Assembly: GCF_014696345.1 (NCBI RefSeq)
Contig: NZ_JACJPY010000001.1
Location: 1-42,500, forward strand
Direction of reading: 5' to 3'
Length of the DNA stretch: 42,500 nucleotides
Source of the DNA: Pseudanabaena cinerea FACHB-1277
Lineage (GTDB): Bacteria > Cyanobacteriota > Cyanobacteriia > Pseudanabaenales > Pseudanabaenaceae
Shown: piece by piece, positions 35,845 to 42,500 of the stretch
Position numbering within the stretch: position 1 is the first letter of the stretch
Layout: every line of letters starts with the position of its first letter
Made by a program: the position numbers and the translations under genes
The notes under the pieces: model-generated
What the model saw: only the letters and a program-made list of their open reading frames with translations
Told to the model about the DNA's origin: nothing
Database searches by the model: none

Positions 35845-37428
35845 GTGATGATAAGAAGGAAATGGTTGCCGATCGCCACTTGTGCTTACATGGGTGCATA
35901 TATGAGTATGCCGTTCAGCATAACGTTTGAGGCGATCGCGGGAGCGTTACCTGACAAAAATCTTTGGGGTAAGCCTAGCTGTGATGTCAACCAAGCTGAG
36001 ATTTTACGGAAGCATGAATTACGGAAATTAGCTCTAGTCAAGGAGACAACAGACAACGCCAAAATTAAAGCCCAAGCCGATTACGCTGCTATTTTGCAAA
36101 AACACAAAGCTGACCTGCAATCTTGCCGCGATCGCCAACCCATTCAAACCCAAGCCACCTGGCTGCGCCTCTATGCCAATGATGCTAAAGCAGGGGTTCT
36201 CGAAGATGTATTCGATCGCATCGTCAATCGCGGCTATAACCAAGTTTTTATCGAAGTATTTTACGATGGGCGCGTATTACTACCCGTCAGTGATAATCCC
36301 ACCCCTTGGCGATCGGTGATGGCAGAAGCGGTTAAGGAGGGATCTGTCTCTGCTGATTACGATCTATGGCAAAAAGCCGTAAAGTTAGGCAAAGAGCGGG
36401 GTATCAAAGTCTATGGCTGGGCTTTTACAATGAACTTTGGCTATGGCTATAGTGAGGTGCGGGGCAAGGCATCGGCTTTGGCATTAAACGGTAAAGGTGA
36501 AAATAGCATTGCCAATACTAATTTCAATCGTCAGCAAGTTGCCAACGGTCGCGCCTTCTATGAAGATGCCTATGAAGTCGACCATCTATTCATTGATCCC
36601 TACAGCCCGATCGCCCGCAATGATCTCATCTCTGCCGTCAAAGCCTTGATGCAGCGCAACCCTGACGGCATGGTATTTGACTATGTGCGTTACCCCACCA
36701 ACGCCACAGGCGCTCTCATCGATGATGTTAAGCAGCTATGGATCTATGGTCAATCCTCACGCTCAACCTTACTCAATAGCATTGGCGATCGCCATGTCCG
36801 CGCCCTCATGGAGCTATATCTCGCAAACGGCGCAGTTACAGGTAGTGATGTTATTGCCACCGAACAAAAGCTTGCCGATGCCATGCGGGTCAAACCCAAC
36901 CCGATCCCCAATCCTAGCCAAGTTGCCATCACCACCAATAATTTTCTCTGGAATATGGCAACTAACCATGCTTATCAAGGTGTGCTTAATTTTGTTAGTG
37001 CAGTTACCACACCGCTTCAGCAAAATAATATCCCCATTGGCACGGTCTTTTTTCCCCAAGGCAACGATCGCCAAGGCAATAAGGTCGCCCCGAAAATGCA
37101 GCCTTGGGAACGCTTTCCTAGTTTTATGGAGCGTCACCCCATGACCTATGCCCTTTGCGCCGATGGCAAGTGCGTTGCCGAGCAGGTTGCCGAAGTCTTA
37201 CAGCAGTCAGCCCCCAATACTCTCGTTTGTCCAGTTTTAGCTGGCACTTGGGGACAAAGTTTTGATGGACATCCCAGCTATGAGATCCAAACCCAAGCGA
37301 TCAAAGCGCGTAGTCCGCAAATTAACTGCATTAGTCATTTTGTCTATTCATGGATGGAGCCTGACAGCGATCGCCTCCGCAAAGCAGGTACAGCCACAGG
37401 TTTGGAAAGTCCCACATTACCCAATTAA
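35845..37428 (+). CDS. Exported glycoside-hydrolase-like protein (GHL10/DUF4015-like)
   Basis: 527 residues with a signal peptide (about 1-33). A charged coiled region (about 45-95) is followed by a TIM-barrel-like domain: TWLRLYANDAKAGVLEDVFD, RGYNQVFIEVFYDGRVLLP, GIKVYGWAFTMNFGYGYSE, LFIDPYSPIARNDLISAVK, and DGMVFDYVRYPTN. The last, D-x-x-RYP, is the motif of GHL10-type enzymes acting on unknown polysaccharides, perhaps peptidoglycan. The C-terminal part has HPMTYALCADGKCVAEQVAE and HFVYSWMEPDSDR. Substrate is not assignable. Confidence 0.78.
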   Translation: MMIRRKWLPIATCAYMGAYMSMPFSITFEAIAGALPDKNLWGKPSCDVNQAEILRKHELRKLALVKETTDNAKIKAQADYAAILQKHKADLQSCRDRQPIQTQATWLRLYANDAKAGVLEDVFDRIVNRGYNQVFIEVFYDGRVLLPVSDNPTPWRSVMAEAVKEGSVSADYDLWQKAVKLGKERGIKVYGWAFTMNFGYGYSEVRGKASALALNGKGENSIANTNFNRQQVANGRAFYEDAYEVDHLFIDPYSPIARNDLISAVKALMQRNPDGMVFDYVRYPTNATGALIDDVKQLWIYGQSSRSTLLNSIGDRHVRALMELYLANGAVTGSDVIATEQKLADAMRVKPNPIPNPSQVAITTNNFLWNMATNHAYQGVLNFVSAVTTPLQQNNIPIGTVFFPQGNDRQGNKVAPKMQPWERFPSFMERHPMTYALCADGKCVAEQVAEVLQQSAPNTLVCPVLAGTWGQSFDGHPSYEIQTQAIKARSPQINCISHFVYSWMEPDSDRLRKAGTATGLESPTLPN

Positions 37429-37454
37429 CCATTACCCAATTAACAAAAATAGCA

Positions 37455-37533
37455 AAACTTTTTGAAAGCGGCGCTTAGCATCGTTTTCAAAAAGTTTACG
37501 GGGTTTTCCCTCCAATTCAAAGCGCTGTATAAT
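37455..37533 (+). repeat. Dispersed hairpin repeat carrying a TATAAT box before the kinase gene
   Basis: Perfect 13-pair arms AAACTTTTTGAAA / TTTCAAAAAGTTT (37455-37467 with 37485-37497) around GCGGCGCTTAGCATCGT. The tail is CAAAGCGCTGTATAAT (37518-37533). TATAAT at 37528-37533 would start transcription at about 37540, the kinase ATG itself. Confidence 0.65.
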
Positions 37534-37539
37534 CCCAAT

Positions 37540-39081
37540 ATGATTGGCAAGTTACTAGACGGCAGATATCGCATCAAAGTGGAACTAGCAGAAGGCGGCT
37601 TCTCGCAAACCTATCTCGCCGAAGATACCCGTTTGCCTAAAAATCCTAAATGCGTAGTCAAACATCTCAATCCCACCATTGACGACCCCATCTTCACCCA
37701 AAAGGCACTAGAGCTATTTAAAGCCGAAGCTGAAACTTTACAGGAACTAGGAAAACACGATCGCATTCCCCAGCTTTACGCATACTTTCAAGAAAACAAA
37801 GAATTTTATTTAGTTCAAGAATATATTGCAGGGCATCCTCTCAGCACCGAAATGCATCCTGGCAGCCGTATGGCAGAAGCCAGAGTGGCAAAGATGATCC
37901 AAGAAATCTTAGAAGTCCTCAATTTTGTCCATAAATACAACGTTATTCATCGTGATATCAAACCTAGTAACGTGATTCGCCGCCATAGTGATGGCAAGCT
38001 TGTTTTAATTGATTTCGGCACAGTCAAGCAAGTACAAATAGAAGTTGCCAATGCCCACCATAAATCAAGGGTAACTTTACCCATTGGCACACCTGGCTAT
38101 ATGTCCTATGAGCAGGAGCGTGGTCAATCGGTGGCAAGTAGCGATATTTATTCCCTCGGCATGGTGGCACTTCAAGCGCTCACAGGCAAGCATCCTAGCC
38201 AATTTACCCGCGATCGCGACAATGAAATTGTCTGGCGCAACCATGCAGGGCGACAGGTGGGGCGCGAGTTTGCTGCCGTCCTTGATCGCATGACCCGATG
38301 CAATCCCCGCGATCGCTATCAAACCGTTGCCGAAGTGCTTAAAGACCTAGGTAGGTTGCCGAAATTAAGCACAGAATCCCCAAAGATTATTGATGATCGA
38401 CAGCCCCAAAAAACTCAACACTCTCTACGCTTATCGATGCTCATCATCGTCTTCGCCGCCATCTTCGCCGCCATTGGCATTTATCAAGCTATTCATCAAA
38501 CCAGCGATCGTCCCCTGTCATTCCAACCATCAACACCTCAAACGATACCAACAACTCAACCATCAAAACCCTCAACTAGCCTAGATCAAGATCCCATCAG
38601 TTTTGATCAATTACGCAAACAACTCCAAGATCAAGACTGGGAATCCGCAGATCAAACCACAAACCTAATCCTACTTCGTGCCGCAGGCAGTCAATCCTTT
38701 AAAGATGGCACTTTTCATCCTGACGAGCTTAATCGCATTAGTTGTGCCGAGATCATCCTCACTGATCAACTATGGACACAAGCCACTAACGGCAGACAAG
38801 GGCTAACTGCTCAAAAGAAAATCTATGAAAGCACATTCAAAGATATTCGCAAAACCTATGAAACCATCGGATGGCTAAAACCATCAGGCGAATTAGCCAT
38901 CAACACTGTCTATAATCGACAAACATCGCGCTGGGAATATCTCGAAGGTAGGCAGCCAAACTTCAAAGCTCCTCCCACAGGTCATCTCCCATTTCTATTT
39001 CGCGAACTATCTACCAAAGCCCTAGACAACTACACCAGCAAAACCTCAGATCGACTAGTAAATTTATACAGGTGTTTCTAA
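37540..39081 (+). CDS. Serine/threonine protein kinase with C-terminal GUN4-like domain
   Basis: 513 residues from ATG 37540; the frame is open from 37462 but that part is the dispersed repeat. Kinase domain about 1-275: GRYRIKVELAEGGFSQTYLA (Gly loop), K41, H137-R-D139-IKPSN catalytic loop and D158-F-G. A transmembrane helix at about 295-317 separates it from a GUN4-like domain (about 350-512): FDQLRKQLQDQDWESADQTT, then CAEIILTDQLWTQATNGRQG and GHLPFLFRELSTKA. GUN4 proper binds porphyrins and stimulates Mg-chelatase, so a kinase reporting tetrapyrrole state is an attractive inference. The kinase-membrane-GUN4 layout occurs in other cyanobacteria. The GUN4 face is divergent, so ligand binding is unsure. 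Confidence 0.88.
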   Translation: MIGKLLDGRYRIKVELAEGGFSQTYLAEDTRLPKNPKCVVKHLNPTIDDPIFTQKALELFKAEAETLQELGKHDRIPQLYAYFQENKEFYLVQEYIAGHPLSTEMHPGSRMAEARVAKMIQEILEVLNFVHKYNVIHRDIKPSNVIRRHSDGKLVLIDFGTVKQVQIEVANAHHKSRVTLPIGTPGYMSYEQERGQSVASSDIYSLGMVALQALTGKHPSQFTRDRDNEIVWRNHAGRQVGREFAAVLDRMTRCNPRDRYQTVAEVLKDLGRLPKLSTESPKIIDDRQPQKTQHSLRLSMLIIVFAAIFAAIGIYQAIHQTSDRPLSFQPSTPQTIPTTQPSKPSTSLDQDPISFDQLRKQLQDQDWESADQTTNLILLRAAGSQSFKDGTFHPDELNRISCAEIILTDQLWTQATNGRQGLTAQKKIYESTFKDIRKTYETIGWLKPSGELAINTVYNRQTSRWEYLEGRQPNFKAPPTGHLPFLFRELSTKALDNYTSKTSDRLVNLYRCF

Positions 39082-39641
39082 AATTTAGAGCGCATTTTGT
39101 TCAAAATATTGTGCTAATCTATAAAGTAGGGAATAGATTAAAACAAAAAATTAAAATTCATGCGTCAAAGCTTCAAGCCCCGATTGAGATCAGACTTTCA
39201 CTGACTCCACAAAAATACACAAAAAAATACACCCAAGAATACACAGAAGCACAAGCAAATAAGTTTATCTTGCGGAAATATCGCCATGTTGTAATCCTTG
39301 TACTTACAGCCAAAGTTTTTGCTGTAAATGCTCGCGCCGCAGCAACAATCGCGTTTATATTCAGCTCCGCAAGGACCATCAATGCCTCGAAATCATGCTC
39401 CCCCATGATCTATGAGGCAGGTTGTGAGGTATAGATATCCCTCGCTACATATTTAGATAACTATACCTCACTTTTCAATCGCCATCCACGGTAATACAGC
39501 GCATTGTGAGTGTATCTCACGAAAATTCAAAACAGTACAAAAGCAATATTAAAGAAATACCTATATTTAATCCGAATTTAGATAAGCAGTTTCACAATAA
39601 ACCTTATCAAAATATTTGCCATCACCCAAAGAAGTAAGCCC
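39082..39641. other. 560-base region without a convincing gene
   Basis: It holds two repeat tails of the dispersed family in minus orientation (39082-39099 with GAGCGCATTTTG; 39491-39508 with CAGCGCATTGTG) and AATACAC strings three times near 39208-39245. There is also a hairpin at 39424-39475. Open frames on both strands (39072-39434 plus; 39173-39406 minus) look non-coding. It probably includes the gltD promoter. Confidence 0.5.
39424..39475 (+). terminator. Possible terminator between the kinase gene and gltD
   Basis: Perfect 11-pair stem GTGAGGTATAG / CTATACCTCAC (39424-39434 with 39461-39471), 26-base loop, then TTTT. It is 340 bases after the kinase stop, so it may belong to an unseen short transcript. 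Confidence 0.45.
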
Positions 39642-41129
39642 ATGGGAAAGCCAACAGGATTCATCGAATACAGCAGAGAAGCACCATCAGAGACTAACCC
39701 AAGCGATCGCATTAAAAATTGGGACGAGTTTCATTTACATATGCCCGAAGAAAACCTGCGTAATCAAAGCGCAAGGTGCATGGACTGCGGCACACCATTT
39801 TGCCACACAGGCAACCTGATCAGTGGCATGGCTAGCGGCTGTCCCATCAACAACCTCATCCCTGAATGGAATGATCTAGTGTATCGCGGACTATGGCGCG
39901 AAGCTCTGGATCGGCTCCACAAAACCAATAACTTCCCCGAATTTACTGGTCGCGTCTGTCCCGCCCCCTGCGAAGGCTCCTGTGTTTTGGGCATTACCAA
40001 CCCGCCCGTAACCATCAAAAATATTGAATACTCCATCATCGACAAAGGCTGGCAAGAAGGCTGGATTGTACCAGAACCACCAACCAAACGCACAGGCAAA
40101 AAGATTGCCATCATTGGCTCAGGTCCCGCAGGACTAAGTGCGGCGGCACAGCTAAACAAAGCAGGACATTGGGTAACAGTCTATGAACGAGCCGATCGCC
40201 CTGGTGGCTTGCTCATGTATGGCATTCCTAATATGAAACTAGACAAGGAAAAGGTATTAATGCGCCGTCTGCATCTCCTTGAGCAGGAAGGAATCAAATT
40301 TGTTTGCAACACCGAAATTGGCAAAGACATCCCCCCCCAACAGCTACTCAATGATTTTGACGCGATCGTTTTATGTACAGGAGCCACTCAGCCTCGCGAT
40401 CTGCAAATTGAAGGCAGAGAACTAAAGGGTATTCACTTTGCCATGGAGTTCCTGACCGCTAACACTCAAGCCCTACTTGATGGTCAACCCAATCAAAATT
40501 ACATTTCCGCCCAAGGTAAAGATGTGGTGATCATTGGTGGCGGCGATACTGGCACTGATTGTGTAGGTACTTCCATTCGTCACGGCTGCAACAGCGTTGT
40601 CCAACTAGAGATCATGCCCAAACCCCCATTGACCCGCGCCAAGGACAACCCCTGGCCCGAATGGCCTAAAGTTTACAAAATGGACTATGGTCAAGAAGAG
40701 GCAAGTGCTAAGTTTGGTGACGACCCTAGAGCTTACATTACTACAGCCACTAAGATCGAAGGAGACGCGGACGGGCAGGTCAAAGCCGTTCATACTGTAC
40801 AAGTGCAATGGGAACGCAACGAAAAAGGGCAGTTTATTCCTAAACAGGTAGCTGGCACAGAAAAGATTATCCCTGCTCAAGTGGTTTTGTTAGCAATGGG
40901 TTTCCTCAGCCCTGAACAGCCTTTGCTTGATGCCTTAGGTGTAAGCAAAGATGCTCGCAATAACGCTAAAGCCGATCATGGTAAATTTTTGACCAACGTT
41001 CCCAAAGTATTTGCCGCAGGTGACTGTCGCCGTGGTCAAAGCCTAGTAGTTTGGGCAATTAACGAAGGTCGTGGGGCAGCCCGTGAATGCGATCGCTACC
41101 TCATGGGTGACACAGATTTACCTGCCTAG
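39642..41129 (+). CDS. gltD: Glutamate synthase small subunit
   Basis: 495 residues. The N-terminal Fe-S region has [12 protein letters not shown] and [12 protein letters not shown], Cys for the 4Fe-4S clusters. The FAD-binding [20 protein letters not shown] and the NADPH site [20 protein letters not shown] follow, with the C-terminal [20 protein letters not shown]. The subunit takes electrons from NADPH and passes them to the large subunit for glutamate synthesis. No gltB is beside it in this window. Start ATG 39642 gives the standard [13 protein letters not shown]. Confidence 0.94.
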   Translation: MGKPTGFIEYSREAPSETNPSDRIKNWDEFHLHMPEENLRNQSARCMDCGTPFCHTGNLISGMASGCPINNLIPEWNDLVYRGLWREALDRLHKTNNFPEFTGRVCPAPCEGSCVLGITNPPVTIKNIEYSIIDKGWQEGWIVPEPPTKRTGKKIAIIGSGPAGLSAAAQLNKAGHWVTVYERADRPGGLLMYGIPNMKLDKEKVLMRRLHLLEQEGIKFVCNTEIGKDIPPQQLLNDFDAIVLCTGATQPRDLQIEGRELKGIHFAMEFLTANTQALLDGQPNQNYISAQGKDVVIIGGGDTGTDCVGTSIRHGCNSVVQLEIMPKPPLTRAKDNPWPEWPKVYKMDYGQEEASAKFGDDPRAYITTATKIEGDADGQVKAVHTVQVQWERNEKGQFIPKQVAGTEKIIPAQVVLLAMGFLSPEQPLLDALGVSKDARNNAKADHGKFLTNVPKVFAAGDCRRGQSLVVWAINEGRGAARECDRYLMGDTDLPA

Positions 41130-41215
41130 CTATCTCAATTTTCGCAATGTTGAAGTAGCAATTACGTTAATACTTCAGCATTGCAGATCCAGTCAAATTT
41201 CATCAACAACTAATC

Positions 41216-41437
41216 ATGGAAACAAATACTTTAGTATCCCCCCAAACTGTATTCGAGAATCTCAATCAACTTGATCAGGTTGATTTAACCACCAGTGCCG
41301 AATATCGAGAAATGGCTCAAGATGTTCTCGCCGATTCTCATATAGACTGCAACCTCCGCGAAGCGATTGCCGAACGACTCAACCAAGCCAATCAACAATT
41401 GATCAACAACACCGTCAACAAAACCGACAGTTACTAA
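41216..41437 (+). CDS. Small acidic helical protein, unknown
   Basis: 73 residues, soluble and acidic, with no recognised family. NLNQLDQVDLTTSAEYREMA and HIDCNLREAIAERLNQANQQ are likely helices. ATG at 41216 has no strong ribosome site. It sits alone between gltD (86 bases) and the psaM promoter region. Confidence 0.55.
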   Translation: METNTLVSPQTVFENLNQLDQVDLTTSAEYREMAQDVLADSHIDCNLREAIAERLNQANQQLINNTVNKTDSY

Positions 41438-41456
41438 CAAGTTCTTGCAAAGTAAC

Positions 41457-41491
41457 GACAGAGTTTTAGCGTAAATCAATAAAACTTTGTC
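41457..41491 (+). terminator. Hairpin after the small acidic protein gene
   Basis: GACAGAGTTTTA / TAAAACTTTGTC (41457-41468 with 41480-41491), 12 positions with one mismatch. No U-run follows; it ends 86 bases before psaM. Weak terminator or stability element. Confidence 0.4.
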
Positions 41492-41519
41492 AATAACCGC
41501 TATTCATTTTGGATATGAC

Positions 41520-41549
41520 GGTGTATTGTTAATATCAAATTAATACACC
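41520..41549 (+). promoter_or_regulatory. Inverted repeat in the psaM leader
   Basis: GGTGTATT / AATACACC (41520-41527 with 41542-41549) with a 14-base loop, just downstream of a possible promoter (TTGTCA 41487-41492, GGATAT 41511-41516). It may be an operator or a 5' leader hairpin. Confidence 0.45.
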
Positions 41550-41577
41550 CATAAATAACTATCTAAGGAGAAATTAT

Positions 41578-41676
41578 ATGAATCTTTCAGATACTCAGGT
41601 TTTCACAGCATTAGTAGTTGCCCTAGTTCCTGCCGTACTTGCTGCTTTACTGGGCTCCGCTCTTGCCGACTCTTAG
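41578..41676 (+). CDS. psaM: Photosystem I reaction centre subunit XII (PsaM)
   Basis: 32 residues, one helix. The N-terminal part MNLSDTQVFTALVVALVPAV, then LA, is the PsaM signature (relatives start MALSDTQ and continue ALVVALLPA). The C-terminus reads ALLGSALADS, where most PsaM proteins I know end with an FRLATELYK-like sequence. A perfect AAGGAG ribosome site stands seven bases before the ATG. PsaM lies at the PSI trimer interface. The gene has its own leader with an inverted repeat. Confidence 0.87.
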   Translation: MNLSDTQVFTALVVALVPAVLAALLGSALADS

Positions 41677-41725
41677 TTAACTAAATCATTTACCTATCTT
41701 AACTTTTGAAACCTAGAGGTTGTAA

Positions 41726-42304
41726 ATGGTTGCTAAGCGAAACATATATCCCAACTTCCCGCCACAAGTATCAAGGAAAGCCAATCAGCCAGCCCTTAGT
41801 ATGCAGGGAGGGAAGCGGGTTGTGAGCGTGACTTCGCCCCGCAATCTTACAACCTCCCTAAACAACCAAGCTAATCCCAGAGAAATCAACGATTACAGCA
41901 CAGCAGTTTCTCAAAATATCCAACGCAACCGAGATAAATACTGCCGCACCAAAGCAATTGAAGCAATGGTCGTCATTGCCGTAAACATCGCCCTATCAAT
42001 GACAGCGATCGCCGCGATCGCCAAGCTTCTGCCGTATCACTCATCTCAGAAAGACCGACTCGATGAAATCAACACTGAAGTCAAGTCCGTAGAACAAAGG
42101 GTTAATAGTTTAAGAGACAAACTACCTCAAACCCTTAACTCTGGCAAATCGCAAGAGTTATTACTAAGAAATCAAGGATGGATCAAACACAATCAAATCA
42201 CAATTAAGTTATTAGATCCATCAGAAGTAGCTTCTCCTAATACAGACGGAATAATAACTACGACCACTACCGCGCAAAAAATTAGTCCAAAACAAAAACC
42301 CTAA
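41726..42304 (+). CDS. Single-pass membrane protein with coiled coil, unknown
   Basis: 192 residues, not recognised. A polar, Asn/Pro/Ser-rich, probably disordered N-terminal region (1-75) precedes one transmembrane helix (about 80-103, MVVIAVNIALSMTAIAAIAK). A coiled coil follows at about 107-130 (LDEINTEVKSVEQRVNSLRD), then a Thr/Lys-rich tail. The architecture suggests an anchor or assembly factor. It ends six bases before folD, so the two may be cotranscribed; psaM is 49 bases upstream. Confidence 0.7.
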   Translation: MVAKRNIYPNFPPQVSRKANQPALSMQGGKRVVSVTSPRNLTTSLNNQANPREINDYSTAVSQNIQRNRDKYCRTKAIEAMVVIAVNIALSMTAIAAIAKLLPYHSSQKDRLDEINTEVKSVEQRVNSLRDKLPQTLNSGKSQELLLRNQGWIKHNQITIKLLDPSEVASPNTDGIITTTTTAQKISPKQKP

Positions 42305-42310
42305 GCTGTC

Positions 42311-42500
42311 ATGGCAAAAATTATTGATGGCAAGGCTCTTGCTAAAAAAATACAGGCAGAAATCTCCACGGAAATTGCCGCGCTAAAGCACCGATATGGT
42401 CGCGCTCCCGGACTTGCAGTATTAATGGTAGGTGATAACCCAGCCAGCGCCGCCTATGTTAAGAACAAAGAAACAGCTTGCCACAAAGTGGGCATTGCAT
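42311..42500 (+). CDS. folD: FolD bifunctional methylenetetrahydrofolate dehydrogenase/cyclohydrolase (3' end outside window)
   Basis: The first 63 residues are visible. [40 protein letters not shown] and [12 protein letters not shown] are the FolD opening, including the catalytic Tyr-Lys pattern Y-V-x-x-K (SAAYVKNK). It interconverts methylene-, methenyl- and formyl-tetrahydrofolate. Cut by the window edge. Confidence 0.95.
   Translation, partial: MAKIIDGKALAKKIQAEISTEIAALKHRYGRAPGLAVLMVGDNPASAAYVKNKETACHKVGIA

Noticed and set aside
37462-37539. N-terminal extension of the kinase to 37462
   Set aside because: The extension is the dispersed hairpin repeat translated; the kinase domain starts normally at ATG 37540.
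39072-39434. 120-codon open frame overlapping the kinase 3' end
   Set aside because: GTG start inside the kinase, odd composition, no ribosome site, stop within a hairpin; an antisense frame (39173-39406) is equally weak.

Overview
The window is chromosomal DNA of a cyanobacterium. Direct evidence: psbO, petG and psaM (oxygenic photosynthesis), the order rplS–tRNA-Trp–secE–nusG–rplK–rplA–rplJ–rplL, a ferredoxin/NADPH-GOGAT small subunit, several cyanobacterial conserved families (DUF3531, COP23, GUN4-tailed kinase, Npun_F0494-like), and frequent copies of the HIP1 octamer GCGATCGC. Base composition is AT-leaning. Genus cannot be fixed from sequence alone; a Pseudanabaena-like lineage is only a guess.

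Layout. 1-2850: an accessory stretch with the tail of a possible transposase, a CHAT-protease/TPR gene that looks cut by that element, a DUF6516 (TumE-like) toxin-antitoxin pair, and a duplicated promoter segment with the relic of a second toxin 3' end. 2848-5041: purK and a one-frame fusion of dihydroneopterin aldolase with RNase HI. 5465-12751: a cluster of six exported or membrane-anchored proteins: a coiled-coil anchor protein, an M48 metalloprotease with helical repeats, two trypsin-like proteases (one with TPRs), a TPR protein and a COP23 protein. The first three run rightward and the last three run leftward as an operon, meeting at a bidirectional terminator. This is the best candidate for an undescribed functional unit. 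13017-14057: efp-accB. 14226-18791: a small membrane protein, a degenerate cyclic-nucleotide-binding protein, a low-complexity secreted protein (poly-Asp and Asn/Thr/Ser repeats), an Npun_F0494-like protein and psbO. 18967-22107: a small protein, petG, an SGNH-hydrolase-like protein, gloA and a DUF3531 protein.

22249-26572 is the ribosomal/transcription block, with an L10 leader attenuator upstream of rplJ in which both alternative pairings can be read. A type II restriction-modification pair (26801-28872) sits directly behind rplL. It is bracketed by direct repeats of the rplL terminator region, as expected for insertion with target duplication. After it come an orphan HicB-like gene overlapping a stand-alone hisE, a class A penicillin-binding protein, a two-helix membrane protein, an anti-sigma-type ATPase, yvcK-rsmE, corA, a glycoside-hydrolase-like secreted protein, a Ser/Thr kinase with a C-terminal GUN4-like domain, gltD, psaM, a coiled-coil membrane protein and the start of folD.

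A dispersed intergenic repeat recurs through the window. It has a hairpin and/or a tail with the core CAAAGCGCTGTA followed by an AT-rich, -10-like stretch. Several copies lie just upstream of genes and point into them, suggesting that the repeat supplies promoters. Only this sequence was read; family names rest on remembered motifs, not on a search.
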